Assembly: GCA_963744225.1 (NCBI GenBank)
Contig: CAVUSV010000004.1
Coordinates: forward strand, 2,193,366-2,257,365
Direction: 5' to 3'
Length of the DNA stretch: 64,000 nucleotides
Source of the DNA: Bog-473 sp963744225
GTDB lineage: Bacteria > Actinomycetota > Acidimicrobiia > Acidimicrobiales > RAAP-2
The notes beneath the pieces are model-generated. The model ran no database searches. It saw only the letters and a list, made by a program, of their open reading frames with translations, and was not told the origin of the DNA. Each line of letters opens with the position of its first letter. Position 1 is the first letter of the stretch. This document shows positions 18,972 through 26,402 of the stretch, one piece after another. The position numbers and the translations under genes were made by a program.

Positions 18972-19595
18972 TCACGCTCCCAATCCTCGGCACACGAAGT
19001 GACAGATCTCGTCGGCCGCCTGCGGCGCGGGCAAGCGGTCGGGCTCGCCGGCTCGGACAGACAGCGCGCCGTAAATCTGCTGGCCCACGAGGACGACAGC
19101 GCGCTCGGCGTCGACGTCCGTCCGGAAATCACCGGCCGCGACACCGGCCACGACGAGCTCCTCCAACACACGGATCATGTCGAGGCCGATCATCATCAGC
19201 GCGCCGCCGACCGCGGCCGACCCGGCGGCGTCGGCGGTCGCCTGGGTCGCCATGGCGAGGCGGAAGAAGGCGGGGCTCTCGTCGATCCGCTCGAGCAGGC
19301 CGAGAATGAGGCCGCGCAGCCGTTCCACCGGTGTGGCGCCCTCGTCGACGACAAGCGCGATCGTTTCCTTCAGGCGGTCGTACATGGACTGCACGCAGGC
19401 ACGCAGGAGCTCGTCCCGGTTAGCGAAGTAGACGTAGACAGTGGACCGGGCCACGCCGGCCTCGGCGGCGATCTCGTCCATGGGGACGTCGGTGGTTCCG
19501 CGCTCGCCGAAGAGGTGACGCGCCGTGTCCATGATCTGGTCACGTCGGAAGTCCCGGATGACCTCCTTGAGCGCGTCGGGCGCGCGCCGGGCCAT
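18972..19595 (-). CDS. TetR-family transcriptional regulator
   Basis: The product is 207 residues. The N-terminal helix-turn-helix is seen as IMDTARHLFGERG, VPMDEIAAEAGVARSTVYVYF and NRDELLRACV. The remainder is the helical ligand-binding and dimer domain (LRGLILGLLERIDESPAFFRLAMA, VLVGQQIYGALSV). It sits between the P450 gene and the LLM oxidoreductase gene on the same strand. A perfect 19-bp palindrome at 20883-20901 in front of the P450 gene is a good candidate operator, which would make this an autoregulated repressor of a catabolic or modification operon. The P450 open frame as read overlaps its start, which probably reflects a frame error at the P450 end. The ligand is unknown. Confidence 0.88.
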   Translation of the reverse strand: MARRAPDALKEVIRDFRRDQIMDTARHLFGERGTTDVPMDEIAAEAGVARSTVYVYFANRDELLRACVQSMYDRLKETIALVVDEGATPVERLRGLILGLLERIDESPAFFRLAMATQATADAAGSAAVGGALMMIGLDMIRVLEELVVAGVAAGDFRTDVDAERAVVLVGQQIYGALSVRAGEPDRLPAPQAADEICHFVCRGLGA

Positions 19596-20860
19596 GGATC
19601 TCGCTCTCCTTGGCCGTCGTGGCTCAGGCGCCGACGCCTCGCCGATGGGGTGAACGCCACCGGAAGGTGCTTGACGCCGTTGATGAACCGGGACCGTAGA
19701 CGCTGGGGGTCCCCGTCCGAACGGAGGTCGGGCATCCGGTCGAGGAGATGTTCGAACATGACCCGGATCTCCATGCGCGCCAGGTTGGCCCCGAGGCAGA
19801 AGTGGGGGCCGCCACCGCCGAAGGCGATGTGCGGGTTGGGGTTCCGCGCGACGTCGAAGATGTCGGGATCCTGGAAGACATCCTCGTCCCGGTTGGCGGA
19901 CGCGTGAAAGAAGACGACCTTATCCCCGGCGGCAATCGCGGTGCCGCTGAGCATGTCGTCGGACATGGCCGTGCGCCGGAAGTTCATGACGGGCGTAACG
20001 AAGCGCAGCATCTCCTCGACGGCGCCGGGCAGGAGGCTGCGATCGCCGAGGAGGCGCTGCCACTGCTCCGGGTACCGGAAGAAGGCGTGCATGGCGCCGG
20101 ACATGAGGTTGCGGGTCGTCTCGTTGCCGGCAACGGTGAGGAGGAGGAAGAACAGCTCCAGCTCGAGGTCGCTGAGGCGCTCGCCCTCGACCTCGACGTT
20201 CGTCAACACGCTCATCAGGTCGGCGTGCGGGTCGATGCGCTTTGTGGCGAAGAGCTCAGCGGCGTACGCGTACAGCTCCATGGCGGCGTTCAGGGCCATC
20301 TCGGCCTGAGCCTGGTACTCGGGGTCCTCGCTGCCGACCATGCGATTGGACCAGTCGAACATCTTGTGGCGGTCGTCCTGGGGGACACCGAGCAGCTCGG
20401 CGATCACCTGGAGTGGGAGTTCGGCGGAGAGCTGTGTGACGAAGTCGGCCTGGCCCGTCTCGATCACCTGATCGATGATGGCGTCGGCGGAACGGTGGAT
20501 GCTCTCTTCGAGGTCGCGCACCATGCGGGGCGTGAATCCCTTGTTGACGAGCCGCCGGTAGCGGGTGTGGAGCGGGGGGTCCATGTTGAGCATCATCAGG
20601 CTCTGCTGCGCCACCTCGTCCTCGCCGAGCTCGAAGGGCATCGTCCCCTTGGCGGCCGAACTGAACCGCTCGTACTCGCGGTTGACGATGACACAGTCCT
20701 CATACTTGGTGACGGCCCAGAATCCGGGACCGCCGGGCTCGTCCTGCCAGTGGACCGGATCGTGGCGGCGTAAGTGGGCCAGCCAGGCGTGGGGGACCCC
20801 ATCGACGTAGGAGCGGGAATCGGAGAGGTCGACGGGTGTGACGTCCGCCATGGTGCTCAT
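19370..20860 (-). CDS. cytochrome P450
   Basis: A haem-thiolate monooxygenase that uses O2 and external electrons. The I-helix is LLLTVAGNETTRNLM, the K-helix ExxR is EEMLRFVTPVMNFRR, and the haem ligand is the Cys in FGGGGPHFCLGANLAR. The ATG at 20860 is chosen because AGAGGAG lies 10 bases upstream; the open frame goes further to 20983 without family support. Similarity ends around HLPVAFTPSARR (about 19630). The open frame then continues to 19370 over the TetR start, while the neighbouring frame has a stop at 19624, so a single-base indel near the end is likely. The natural length is about 410 residues. It is first in an operon with the TetR regulator and LLM oxidoreductase. No ferredoxin gene is adjacent. 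The substrate is unknown; steroid, terpenoid or alkyl compounds are common for such bacterial P450s. Confidence 0.88.
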   Translation of the reverse strand: MSTMADVTPVDLSDSRSYVDGVPHAWLAHLRRHDPVHWQDEPGGPGFWAVTKYEDCVIVNREYERFSSAAKGTMPFELGEDEVAQQSLMMLNMDPPLHTRYRRLVNKGFTPRMVRDLEESIHRSADAIIDQVIETGQADFVTQLSAELPLQVIAELLGVPQDDRHKMFDWSNRMVGSEDPEYQAQAEMALNAAMELYAYAAELFATKRIDPHADLMSVLTNVEVEGERLSDLELELFFLLLTVAGNETTRNLMSGAMHAFFRYPEQWQRLLGDRSLLPGAVEEMLRFVTPVMNFRRTAMSDDMLSGTAIAAGDKVVFFHASANRDEDVFQDPDIFDVARNPNPHIAFGGGGPHFCLGANLARMEIRVMFEHLLDRMPDLRSDGDPQRLRSRFINGVKHLPVAFTPSARRRRLSHDGQGERDPWPGARPTRSRRSSGTSDVTRSWTRRVTSSASAEPPTSPWTRSPPRPAWPGPLSTSTSLTGTSSCVPACSPCTTA

Positions 20861-20882
20861 GTTCTGACAACTCCTCTGAGTC

Positions 20883-20938
20883 ATCGGACAGGTTGTCCGA
20901 TATCCCGGATGGTAAGTCCAAGCGCCAGGTCCTGTCAA
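20883..20938 (-). promoter_or_regulatory. P450 operon promoter with palindromic operator
   Basis: On the minus strand TTGACA (20938-20933) is a consensus -35 box. After 18 bases TACCAT (20914-20909) fits the actinobacterial -10 pattern TAnnnT. Immediately downstream, where transcription would begin, is ATCGGACA-GGT-TGTCCGAT (20901-20883), a perfect 8+3+8 palindrome, followed by the ribosome-binding AGAGGAG and the P450 ATG at 20860. This layout is typical of repression by a TetR dimer covering the start site, and a TetR gene lies in the same operon. Binding is inferred, not shown. Confidence 0.72.
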
Positions 20939-21070
20939 CGATGCCCGGGCAGGGCCTGTCGGCGGGCGACAGACCTTGTCCACTCATCAAATAGGATGCC
21001 GATGCACTCGCTGCGAACTGCGGAGCATGGCTCGACGACGATGTCAGGCTGCGCGGAGCCGGACCTCAGC

Positions 21071-21379
21071 TCAAGGGCGATCGGCAGGTGGGAGGGGCAC
21101 GATTGCGACGGCCTTAGTCGGGTCGTCCGGATCGAGGACCACACGCAGACGATCGTCGGCATCGGGGGGCTCGCCCGGGACCGAGGCAACGATGGCGATC
21201 TCGTCGACGTGTGGGGCGAAGACCTCCTGGAGACCCCGTGCCAGACCGGTGCCGACAAGTCCGAGCGCCGACTTTCGGCGCCAGCGGTCGAAGGTTCCCG
21301 AGACATCGTCCTCCACGTCGGGTTCCGCGCCGGACGGAACGTCGTTGGCGGGCGGTTCGCCGTTGGAAACCGAATCCAT
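21071..21379 (-). CDS. small conserved-type hypothetical protein
   Basis: The product is 102 residues, acidic at the start (SGAEPDVEDDVSG) and followed by FDRWRRKSALGLVGTGLARGLQEVF, an amphipathic or weakly hydrophobic stretch. The end, LRVVLDPDDPTKAVAIVPLP, is reminiscent of short actinobacterial proteins of unknown function. ATG at 21379. It is transcribed in the same direction as the P450 operon but separated from it by about 210 bases containing the P450 promoter, so it is probably a separate unit. No function can be assigned. Confidence 0.6.
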   Translation of the reverse strand: MDSVSNGEPPANDVPSGAEPDVEDDVSGTFDRWRRKSALGLVGTGLARGLQEVFAPHVDEIAIVASVPGEPPDADDRLRVVLDPDDPTKAVAIVPLPPADRP

Positions 21380-21578
21380 GACTACATGCTCGCAGGGTTC
21401 GTTCTCCCGCGCCGTGCCGGCCCCAAAGGCTGAAGCGTGACTGGAGTCGGAACGTCCTTGACCGCGAGCAATCAGGGATCACGCATCGGAACTTTTCGAC
21501 GCGCCATGCGCGCAACGCCGATTGCCACTAAATTCATGAGCGCCCGGGTCGTTGACACACTCGCGGCCGCCCTCGGTC

Positions 21579-22655
21579 ATGAAGAGAAGCTCCGGACTGC
21601 GACTTGTGCCCAGGGGACTCGTGGCAACATTCGCGGGCTTCGGTGGCGTCCTTGTGTTGGCGTCCACAGCCACAGCCACAGCCACAGCCACAGCCACAGC
21701 CACAGCCACAGCCACAGCCGCTAGGCCCGTCCCACTAATCGGCACGTTCATGCTCGCTCCTGGGAGATGCACGGTGACGGGTTCTACCGCGACCGGCACG
21801 TACTTCCGTCTCATCTTTCCCGGGCGCAAAACCCAGTCCGGTCGGTTCTTCGAGAACGCTGGTTCGAGATGCAGCGACCGTTCCTACACCGTCCTGACGG
21901 CAGGGAGGCAGGGCGGACTGATGAGCGGGGCGTTCCAGCCTGGCCAAAGGCCTGCATTCACGCGAAAAGGCGACGCGGCGGCGAATGCAATCGTGCGGCC
22001 CGTCTCATTTACGGGGATCAACCTCTCCCTCTCGACGAGCCCAACCGATCCCCAGACGCGGCGACAGGTGCCGCCTCCGAAGATCTACGACAGTCGCGGG
22101 CGACTGACGGGTCAACTGCAGGCGCTCTCGATTGCCTGGGATGGGATCTTCATCAATCAAGGATCTCCAAAGCCGGGAGGTCTGCTCACCGGCGCCACCC
22201 TCCCAGTTACTGGCACCTACAGCGCGATAACCCACAAGTTCGTGCTGACGTGGATGAGTCAGATCGTGGGGGGACGCTTCAACGGGTTCACTGGCTATTG
22301 GCACCTGGCGGGAACGTTCAAGGCGGAGCCCGGAAACAGTTCGCCGGGGACGCCTAAGACTCATACCACTCGCAAAACTGCAACGATCTCGCCCCTTCGA
22401 AAGGATGTAGACCTGATCAATTGCGGCGTGTCTCCTGGCGGGTGGTCCGCGGGAGGCGTCGTTACGAATCCCTCGCGGCACGCAACCAACTACAACATCA
22501 CAGTTCGCTTCATCGCCGAGAGTTCTCGCAATCTCGGTTCCGGCACGACAACGGTGCCTCTGGCGGCAGGTCAATCGAAACTCTGGTCGGCACACGCCAC
22601 GTTCGTCGCCCCGAGCCACGTGGGGTGTGTTCTCAATACGGTATCCACTGGTTGA
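21579..22655 (+). CDS. secreted hypothetical protein with a Thr-Ala microsatellite at the mature N-terminus
   Basis: About 358 residues from the ATG at 21579 (a TTG at 21552 is possible but poorer). The N-terminus MKRSSGLRLVPRGLVATFAGFGGVLVLAST is a signal peptide, followed directly by nine Thr-Ala pairs encoded by a CCACAG microsatellite. The body has a domain with CTVTGSTATGTYFRL and YWHLAGTFKAEP, a threonine-rich linker, then a C-terminal domain (VDLINCGVSPGGWSAGGVVTN, YNITVRFIAESS, TVPLAAGQSKLWSA) resembling extracellular FxLYD-type beta domains. Cysteine pairs fit an exported location. No enzymatic motif is seen. It is flanked by unrelated genes and its role is unknown. Confidence 0.72.
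   Translation: MKRSSGLRLVPRGLVATFAGFGGVLVLASTATATATATATATATATAARPVPLIGTFMLAPGRCTVTGSTATGTYFRLIFPGRKTQSGRFFENAGSRCSDRSYTVLTAGRQGGLMSGAFQPGQRPAFTRKGDAAANAIVRPVSFTGINLSLSTSPTDPQTRRQVPPPKIYDSRGRLTGQLQALSIAWDGIFINQGSPKPGGLLTGATLPVTGTYSAITHKFVLTWMSQIVGGRFNGFTGYWHLAGTFKAEPGNSSPGTPKTHTTRKTATISPLRKDVDLINCGVSPGGWSAGGVVTNPSRHATNYNITVRFIAESSRNLGSGTTTVPLAAGQSKLWSAHATFVAPSHVGCVLNTVSTG
21664..21717 (+). repeat. nine-copy CCACAG microsatellite
   Basis: Nine perfect 6-bp units encode alternating Thr and Ala just after the predicted signal peptide hydrophobic core. Because the unit is a multiple of three, slippage would change the length of a flexible spacer without breaking the frame. Confidence 0.95.
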
Positions 22656-22943
22656 TGGGTGGCCGATCGCCTACCCGATCTTTCCCGGTGAACGACGGAT
22701 AGCTCATGTCAAGAGAACTCAGGTAGTCAGGAATAGGGCGCCATGACTGTGTCGTTCCTCACGAGCTGTCGCCGAGCGAGCGCGGCGCAAGCAATGTGTC
22801 GACTCGGCGGCGGGATCCCGCCACTCGACGACCGGGACCGGCAGGGCACTCGCCGAAGGCACGCACGATCCCGCAGTGAAGTGGCGCCAACAACTAGCGT
22901 CAAGGTTCGATGATCCAACCGCAGCGCTCCTAGGTCCGCTGCC

Positions 22944-23723
22944 ATGCTTGGGTTGTTGATTGGCTTGTGCGCACTTCTCGGCCTTGCCGTCGGATCGTTT
23001 CTCAATGTGGTGATCTACCGGGTCCCTCAGGGACTATCGATCGTGTCGCCGCGATCGGCCTGCCCCGCGTGCGGTGCGCCCATCCGCGAGAGAGACAACA
23101 TCCCGGTCTTCTCCTGGGTGCTTCTGCGGGGGCGCTGCCGTGATTGCCAGGCGCCGATATCAGGGCGCTATCCGCTGGTAGAGCTGACATGTGCCGCCCT
23201 CTTCGCCGGCACGGCGGCCAGATTTGGGTTCCGATGGGACCTTCCGGCCTATTTGGTCCTCTTCGCCGGTCTTTTGGCGCTTTCCTACATCGATATCGAG
23301 CGCCAGCTCCTTCCCAAGAAGATCGTGTATCCGATGACGGCCCTCGTCGCACTCCTTCTCCTGCTCGCCGCTGCCGAAACTGGTGCATGGCATGCCTATG
23401 CCGTCGGAGCAGCCTGCGCGGTGGGATGGTTCGCCGTGTTCTTCGCGACGAATTTTCTTAGCCCGCGGATCCTGGGATTTGGAGACGTCCGGCTCTCGCT
23501 TGTTCTGGGCATGGCGCTGGGCTGGCTGGGCGTCCGCTACGTCATCCTCGGATTCTTCGCAGCCAACCTGATCGGTGCCGTCGTCGGAATTACGTTGATC
23601 TTGACCAAGCGCATGAGCCGAAGTGACCGGATCCCCTACGGTGTGTTCCTCGCGCTCGGCTGTGCTGTGGCGGTGTTCGCCGGACCAGAGCTGTTGCGGC
23701 CATTCACCACGCACTCGCTCTGA
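22944..23723 (+). CDS. pilD: prepilin peptidase (A24 family)
   Basis: The product is 259 residues, integral membrane. The N-terminal catalytic-accessory domain has GSFLNVVIYRVP and two CxxC pairs (CPACGAPI and CRDCQAPI), then SGRYPLVELTCA, the usual zinc-binding prepilin peptidase/methylase layout. The two aspartates of the aspartic protease are expected in YIDIERQLLP and the GxGD motif FGFGDVRLSL, and both are present. Eight or so hydrophobic segments follow the family topology. It would cleave after the Gly of the pilin leaders encoded at 25666-26091, 39826-41327 and 31595-39829 and probably N-methylate the new end. It is on the opposite strand to the pilus operon. Start ATG at 22944. Confidence 0.93.
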   Translation: MLGLLIGLCALLGLAVGSFLNVVIYRVPQGLSIVSPRSACPACGAPIRERDNIPVFSWVLLRGRCRDCQAPISGRYPLVELTCAALFAGTAARFGFRWDLPAYLVLFAGLLALSYIDIERQLLPKKIVYPMTALVALLLLLAAAETGAWHAYAVGAACAVGWFAVFFATNFLSPRILGFGDVRLSLVLGMALGWLGVRYVILGFFAANLIGAVVGITLILTKRMSRSDRIPYGVFLALGCAVAVFAGPELLRPFTTHSL

Positions 23724-23754
23724 GTTCTAGGTGCCAGCGGGACCCTCTCGCCGA

Positions 23755-24480
23755 TTAGCGCATCATTTCCATGCGCAGACCCTGCTCGTCCCATTCCGGG
23801 TCGAGGGGGATCCGAACGACGGCATGAGCGAAGATGCGTCGCGCGGTCCACATGAACGCGGCCGCATCCAGGAGATGGGACAGAGTGACGCCAGGAACCT
23901 CGGCATCGAGCACCCGCTCGACGCCGGGGACCTTCGACTCCAACAGGGCCTGCCGCTCCTTCATGCCCTTCTCGGAGTGCTTGGGCCACTGCAGTGGAAC
24001 GTCCCCGTTCAGCTGGTAGAAGCTAAGGTCGGAGTGCACCTCGAAGACCGACCGCTGGCGATATGGCGCCATCTCGGCCGCGACCTCACGGTAACGCGGT
24101 AACAGGGTGTGGCTGATCGCATCGAGGTTGTCCGGCAACAGATCGATATCACGACCGTTGTCGATACGGACCGGGGCGCTTTTGATGGACGCACCCCTGC
24201 GGCCGAGGAGCGCTCGGGCTTCGCGGTCGCACGTTCGACCTCCCGCCTTGGTCTGGTCGAGGTATCCGATCGGGGCGTTCAAGGCAATCGTCGAATAGGC
24301 CGGCCGTTGATCGACCACCTCTACAAAGGTGTCGAGCCGGACGGGGTCCTCGGGGGCAAACACAGTGCCTCGCAACTTGGCAGATGCCACCAACCAGCCA
24401 CCAGGGCAGGGGGTGACCCCCGCCACGAGTGAGTACGGCAGGTTTGGGCCGTGTCCGCGAGAAAGGGGTTCTGCCCTCAC
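23755..24480 (-). CDS. DUF429 family protein
   Basis: The product is 241 residues. The family signature near the N-terminus is VAGVTPCPGGWLVA, where most members have G-V-D, so the usual acidic residue is Thr here. The middle has ALNAPIGYLD and RTCDREARALLG, and the C-terminal half has FEVHSDLSFYQLNG, GMKERQALL and LLDAAAFMWTARR. DUF429 proteins are predicted RNase H-fold nucleases of uncertain role. The stop of pilT overlaps the start here by 4 bases (24477-24480), so it is co-translated with the pilus retraction ATPase, an odd partner. It may simply ride at the end of the operon. Loss of the first Asp could mean reduced activity. Confidence 0.82.
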   Translation of the reverse strand: MRAEPLSRGHGPNLPYSLVAGVTPCPGGWLVASAKLRGTVFAPEDPVRLDTFVEVVDQRPAYSTIALNAPIGYLDQTKAGGRTCDREARALLGRRGASIKSAPVRIDNGRDIDLLPDNLDAISHTLLPRYREVAAEMAPYRQRSVFEVHSDLSFYQLNGDVPLQWPKHSEKGMKERQALLESKVPGVERVLDAEVPGVTLSHLLDAAAFMWTARRIFAHAVVRIPLDPEWDEQGLRMEMMR

Positions 24481-25574
24481 GCTGTCGAGAGAACGGGACC
24501 CCGGTGGCTCAGCAGCCGGTCGAGCTCCTTGGGGTGTGCTGACACGGAGAGGGCGTCGTCGTAGGTGATGACGTCAGCCCTAATGAGATCGACCAGGCTG
24601 GATTCCATGGTGCACATGCCTTCCTGGGCGTTGGTGGTGATCACGTTCAGGAGCTGGTTGGTCTTGCCCTCCCGGATCAAGTTCCGGACCGGGTTGTTGG
24701 CGACGAGAATCTCGAAGGAGGCGACCATGCCTCCTCCGATTTTCGGAACCAGCCGCTGCGCCACGACCGCACCAAGACATGCTGCCAGCTGGACCCTGAT
24801 CTGCTCCTGCCGGAAGGCCGGGAACACGTCAATGATCCGGTCGATCGCTTGTGCAGCATCGTTGGTGTGCAGCGTCGAGAAGACGAGGTGGCCGGTCTCG
24901 GCCAAGGTGAGCGCGAGCTGAATCGATTCAAGATCGCGCATCTCGCCAACCAGGAGGACGTCGGGGTCCTCACGGAGGGCCGAGCGTAGCGCCCGCTCGA
25001 ATGAAGGGCTGTCGACTCCGATCTCGCGTTGGGTGACCGCCGAAAGGTTGTGAGAGTGGACGTACTCGACGGGGTCCTCGATGGTGAGGATGTGGAGGGA
25101 GCGCGTCTCGTTGATGCGAGCGATGATGGATGCCAGCGTGGTGGATTTTCCCGAACCCGTCGGACCGGTCATGAGCACTAGACCGCGGGGGAGTCGGGCC
25201 ATCCACTCCGCCACCGGGGGTAGACCGAGTTCGTCGAAGCTCGGGATCTCGGAGGGGATCATCCGGAGCGCGAGCGCCATGTCACCCTTCTGGTTGAACG
25301 CACTGCCACGAAGGCGGGCCCGGTCCAGCCAGGTCAGCGAGAAGTCGACGTCCTGATGCTCGTCGAGAACGGCCTGTTGATCCGAAGTCAGCATGCTGCG
25401 CACGATCTCGTCGATCTCGGCACCGGTCATGACCGGAGCAGCGTCGACACATTGCAGCGCTCCGTCCACTCTGATCCTGGGCGCCGAGCCACTGGCGAGC
25501 AAGAGGTCGGAACCACGCCGCCCCCAGAGGATCTCGAGCCATGGGATTATTCGTTCGTTCACATTCGAGATCAC
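24477..25574 (-). CDS. pilT: type IV pilus retraction ATPase PilT
   Basis: The product is 365 residues. The secretion-superfamily ATPase core has Walker A GPTGSGKSTTLASI, the Asp-box ILTIEDPVEYVH, Walker B DPDVLLVGEMRDLESI and the His-box TGHLVFSTLHTNDA. The N-terminal domain has the typical GSDLLLASGSAPRIRVDG. The absence of a zinc-binding CxxC loop and the AxxRxR-like start of the C-terminal part distinguish it from PilB. It would depolymerise pili for twitching, retraction or DNA uptake. It follows the major pilin gene, with a strong hairpin between them (25608-25638) that may lower its expression relative to pilin. Start ATG at 25574. Confidence 0.94.
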   Translation of the reverse strand: MISNVNERIIPWLEILWGRRGSDLLLASGSAPRIRVDGALQCVDAAPVMTGAEIDEIVRSMLTSDQQAVLDEHQDVDFSLTWLDRARLRGSAFNQKGDMALALRMIPSEIPSFDELGLPPVAEWMARLPRGLVLMTGPTGSGKSTTLASIIARINETRSLHILTIEDPVEYVHSHNLSAVTQREIGVDSPSFERALRSALREDPDVLLVGEMRDLESIQLALTLAETGHLVFSTLHTNDAAQAIDRIIDVFPAFRQEQIRVQLAACLGAVVAQRLVPKIGGGMVASFEILVANNPVRNLIREGKTNQLLNVITTNAQEGMCTMESSLVDLIRADVITYDDALSVSAHPKELDRLLSHRGPVLSTA

Positions 25575-25607
25575 AATGACACATCCGTCTCGTATCAGGG
25601 CGAAGTC

Positions 25608-25638
25608 GAAGCGCCCGGCCTTGAGGGCCGGGCGCTTC
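25608..25638 (-). terminator. 13-bp perfect hairpin between pilin and pilT genes
   Basis: The arms GAAGCGCCCGGCC (25608-25620) and GGCCGGGCGCTTC (25626-25638) pair perfectly around a 5-base loop. On the minus strand it lies 28 bases after the pilin stop but has no T-run after it; on the plus strand TTTT occurs a few bases downstream. It could be a partial terminator or an mRNA-stabilising 3' structure that uncouples abundant pilin mRNA from pilT. Confidence 0.75.
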
Positions 25639-25665
25639 GGTTCACCTTTTGCTGTACGTCAACTA

Positions 25666-26091
25666 TTAGAGAGCGGTGCAGAGTGCTGCACCACCGGCGT
25701 CGTAGTTGGTAACTGCGGATATCGTCGCACCCTTCTGGGTTTGCACGTCCACCTCACCGGTGTTGGCGACGAGGGTGATCGCGTACCCGTTCGTCGCAAG
25801 AGCGGCCACCGGCGCCGTACGCAGGTACGTCGGGCTAAGGGCGGCCATGTTCGCCGGGAAGGAGTTGTTCTGGGCATTGTACGCGGAGACTGCTGTCTCC
25901 ACGGTCTTTGCGTCCGCGTTGCACGCGGAGGCCTCGCTCGAACCGGTCACTCCCGTGAGGGAGAAGATCACGATCGCGGCGAGGACGCCGAGCACAACGA
26001 TGACGATGAGCAGTTCGATGAGGGTGAATCCAGAATCTGGACGTCCCTCAGCCTCTCTGCGCTTTAGCAATTCACGATAACGCTCAAACAC
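25666..26091 (-). CDS. pilA: type IV major pilin (prepilin)
   Basis: The product is 141 residues. The 21-residue charged leader MFERYRELLKRREAEGRPDSG ends in Gly and is followed by FTLIELLIVIVVLGVLAA, the class III prepilin signal with Phe+1 and Glu+5. The globular part has cysteines in SSEASACNADAK and the end GGAALCTAL, probably a disulfide loop as in other pilins. GTG start at 26091 with a ribosome site AAAGGCGG at 26100-26107, eight bases upstream. It lies between pilC and pilT on the same strand, after a 311-base gap that suggests its own promoter. It should be processed by the prepilin peptidase at 22944-23723 and assembled by PilB and PilC. No c-di-GMP riboswitch was seen upstream. Confidence 0.93.
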   Translation of the reverse strand: MFERYRELLKRREAEGRPDSGFTLIELLIVIVVLGVLAAIVIFSLTGVTGSSEASACNADAKTVETAVSAYNAQNNSFPANMAALSPTYLRTAPVAALATNGYAITLVANTGEVDVQTQKGATISAVTNYDAGGAALCTAL

Positions 26092-26402
26092 GCGCTATAC
26101 CGCCTTTCTTATCGGGTCAATACCGGTATCGGTTCGCCCGTTCAATTGGTTGAGAGGTTCCCTGGATTGAGTTCCTCATTTCCCTGAGACGCCAAAGCCC
26201 AAGGACGATGTACAATACCGCGGAACCCTCCTCGGATTCAAGGGTTTTTCCCGAGCCCACCAGGTATTTGATACGTTGTTGAGGCGCCTGAATCCTTGAA
26301 TAGCCCCGCGCAGCATTGGGCCGCCGCCGAGCGCCGTTGGGTATCAAGCTAATGATGAATACGGAGTGTCAGATTACGGGAATGACTGTGCAGGTCCGAG
26401 TC
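26092..26402 (-). promoter_or_regulatory. leader region of the pilin gene
   Basis: This 311-base gap after pilC holds no convincing gene. It is AT-richer than its neighbours. TTGACC followed by TATAGC lies close to the pilin GTG, but the 15-base spacing is short. The AAAGGCGG ribosome site is at 26100-26107. A separate promoter for the abundant pilin is expected here but not proven. Confidence 0.4.

Noticed and set aside
26092..26402. Possible c-di-GMP riboswitch before the pilin gene
   Set aside because: The conserved GEMM core and tetraloop receptor sequences are absent.
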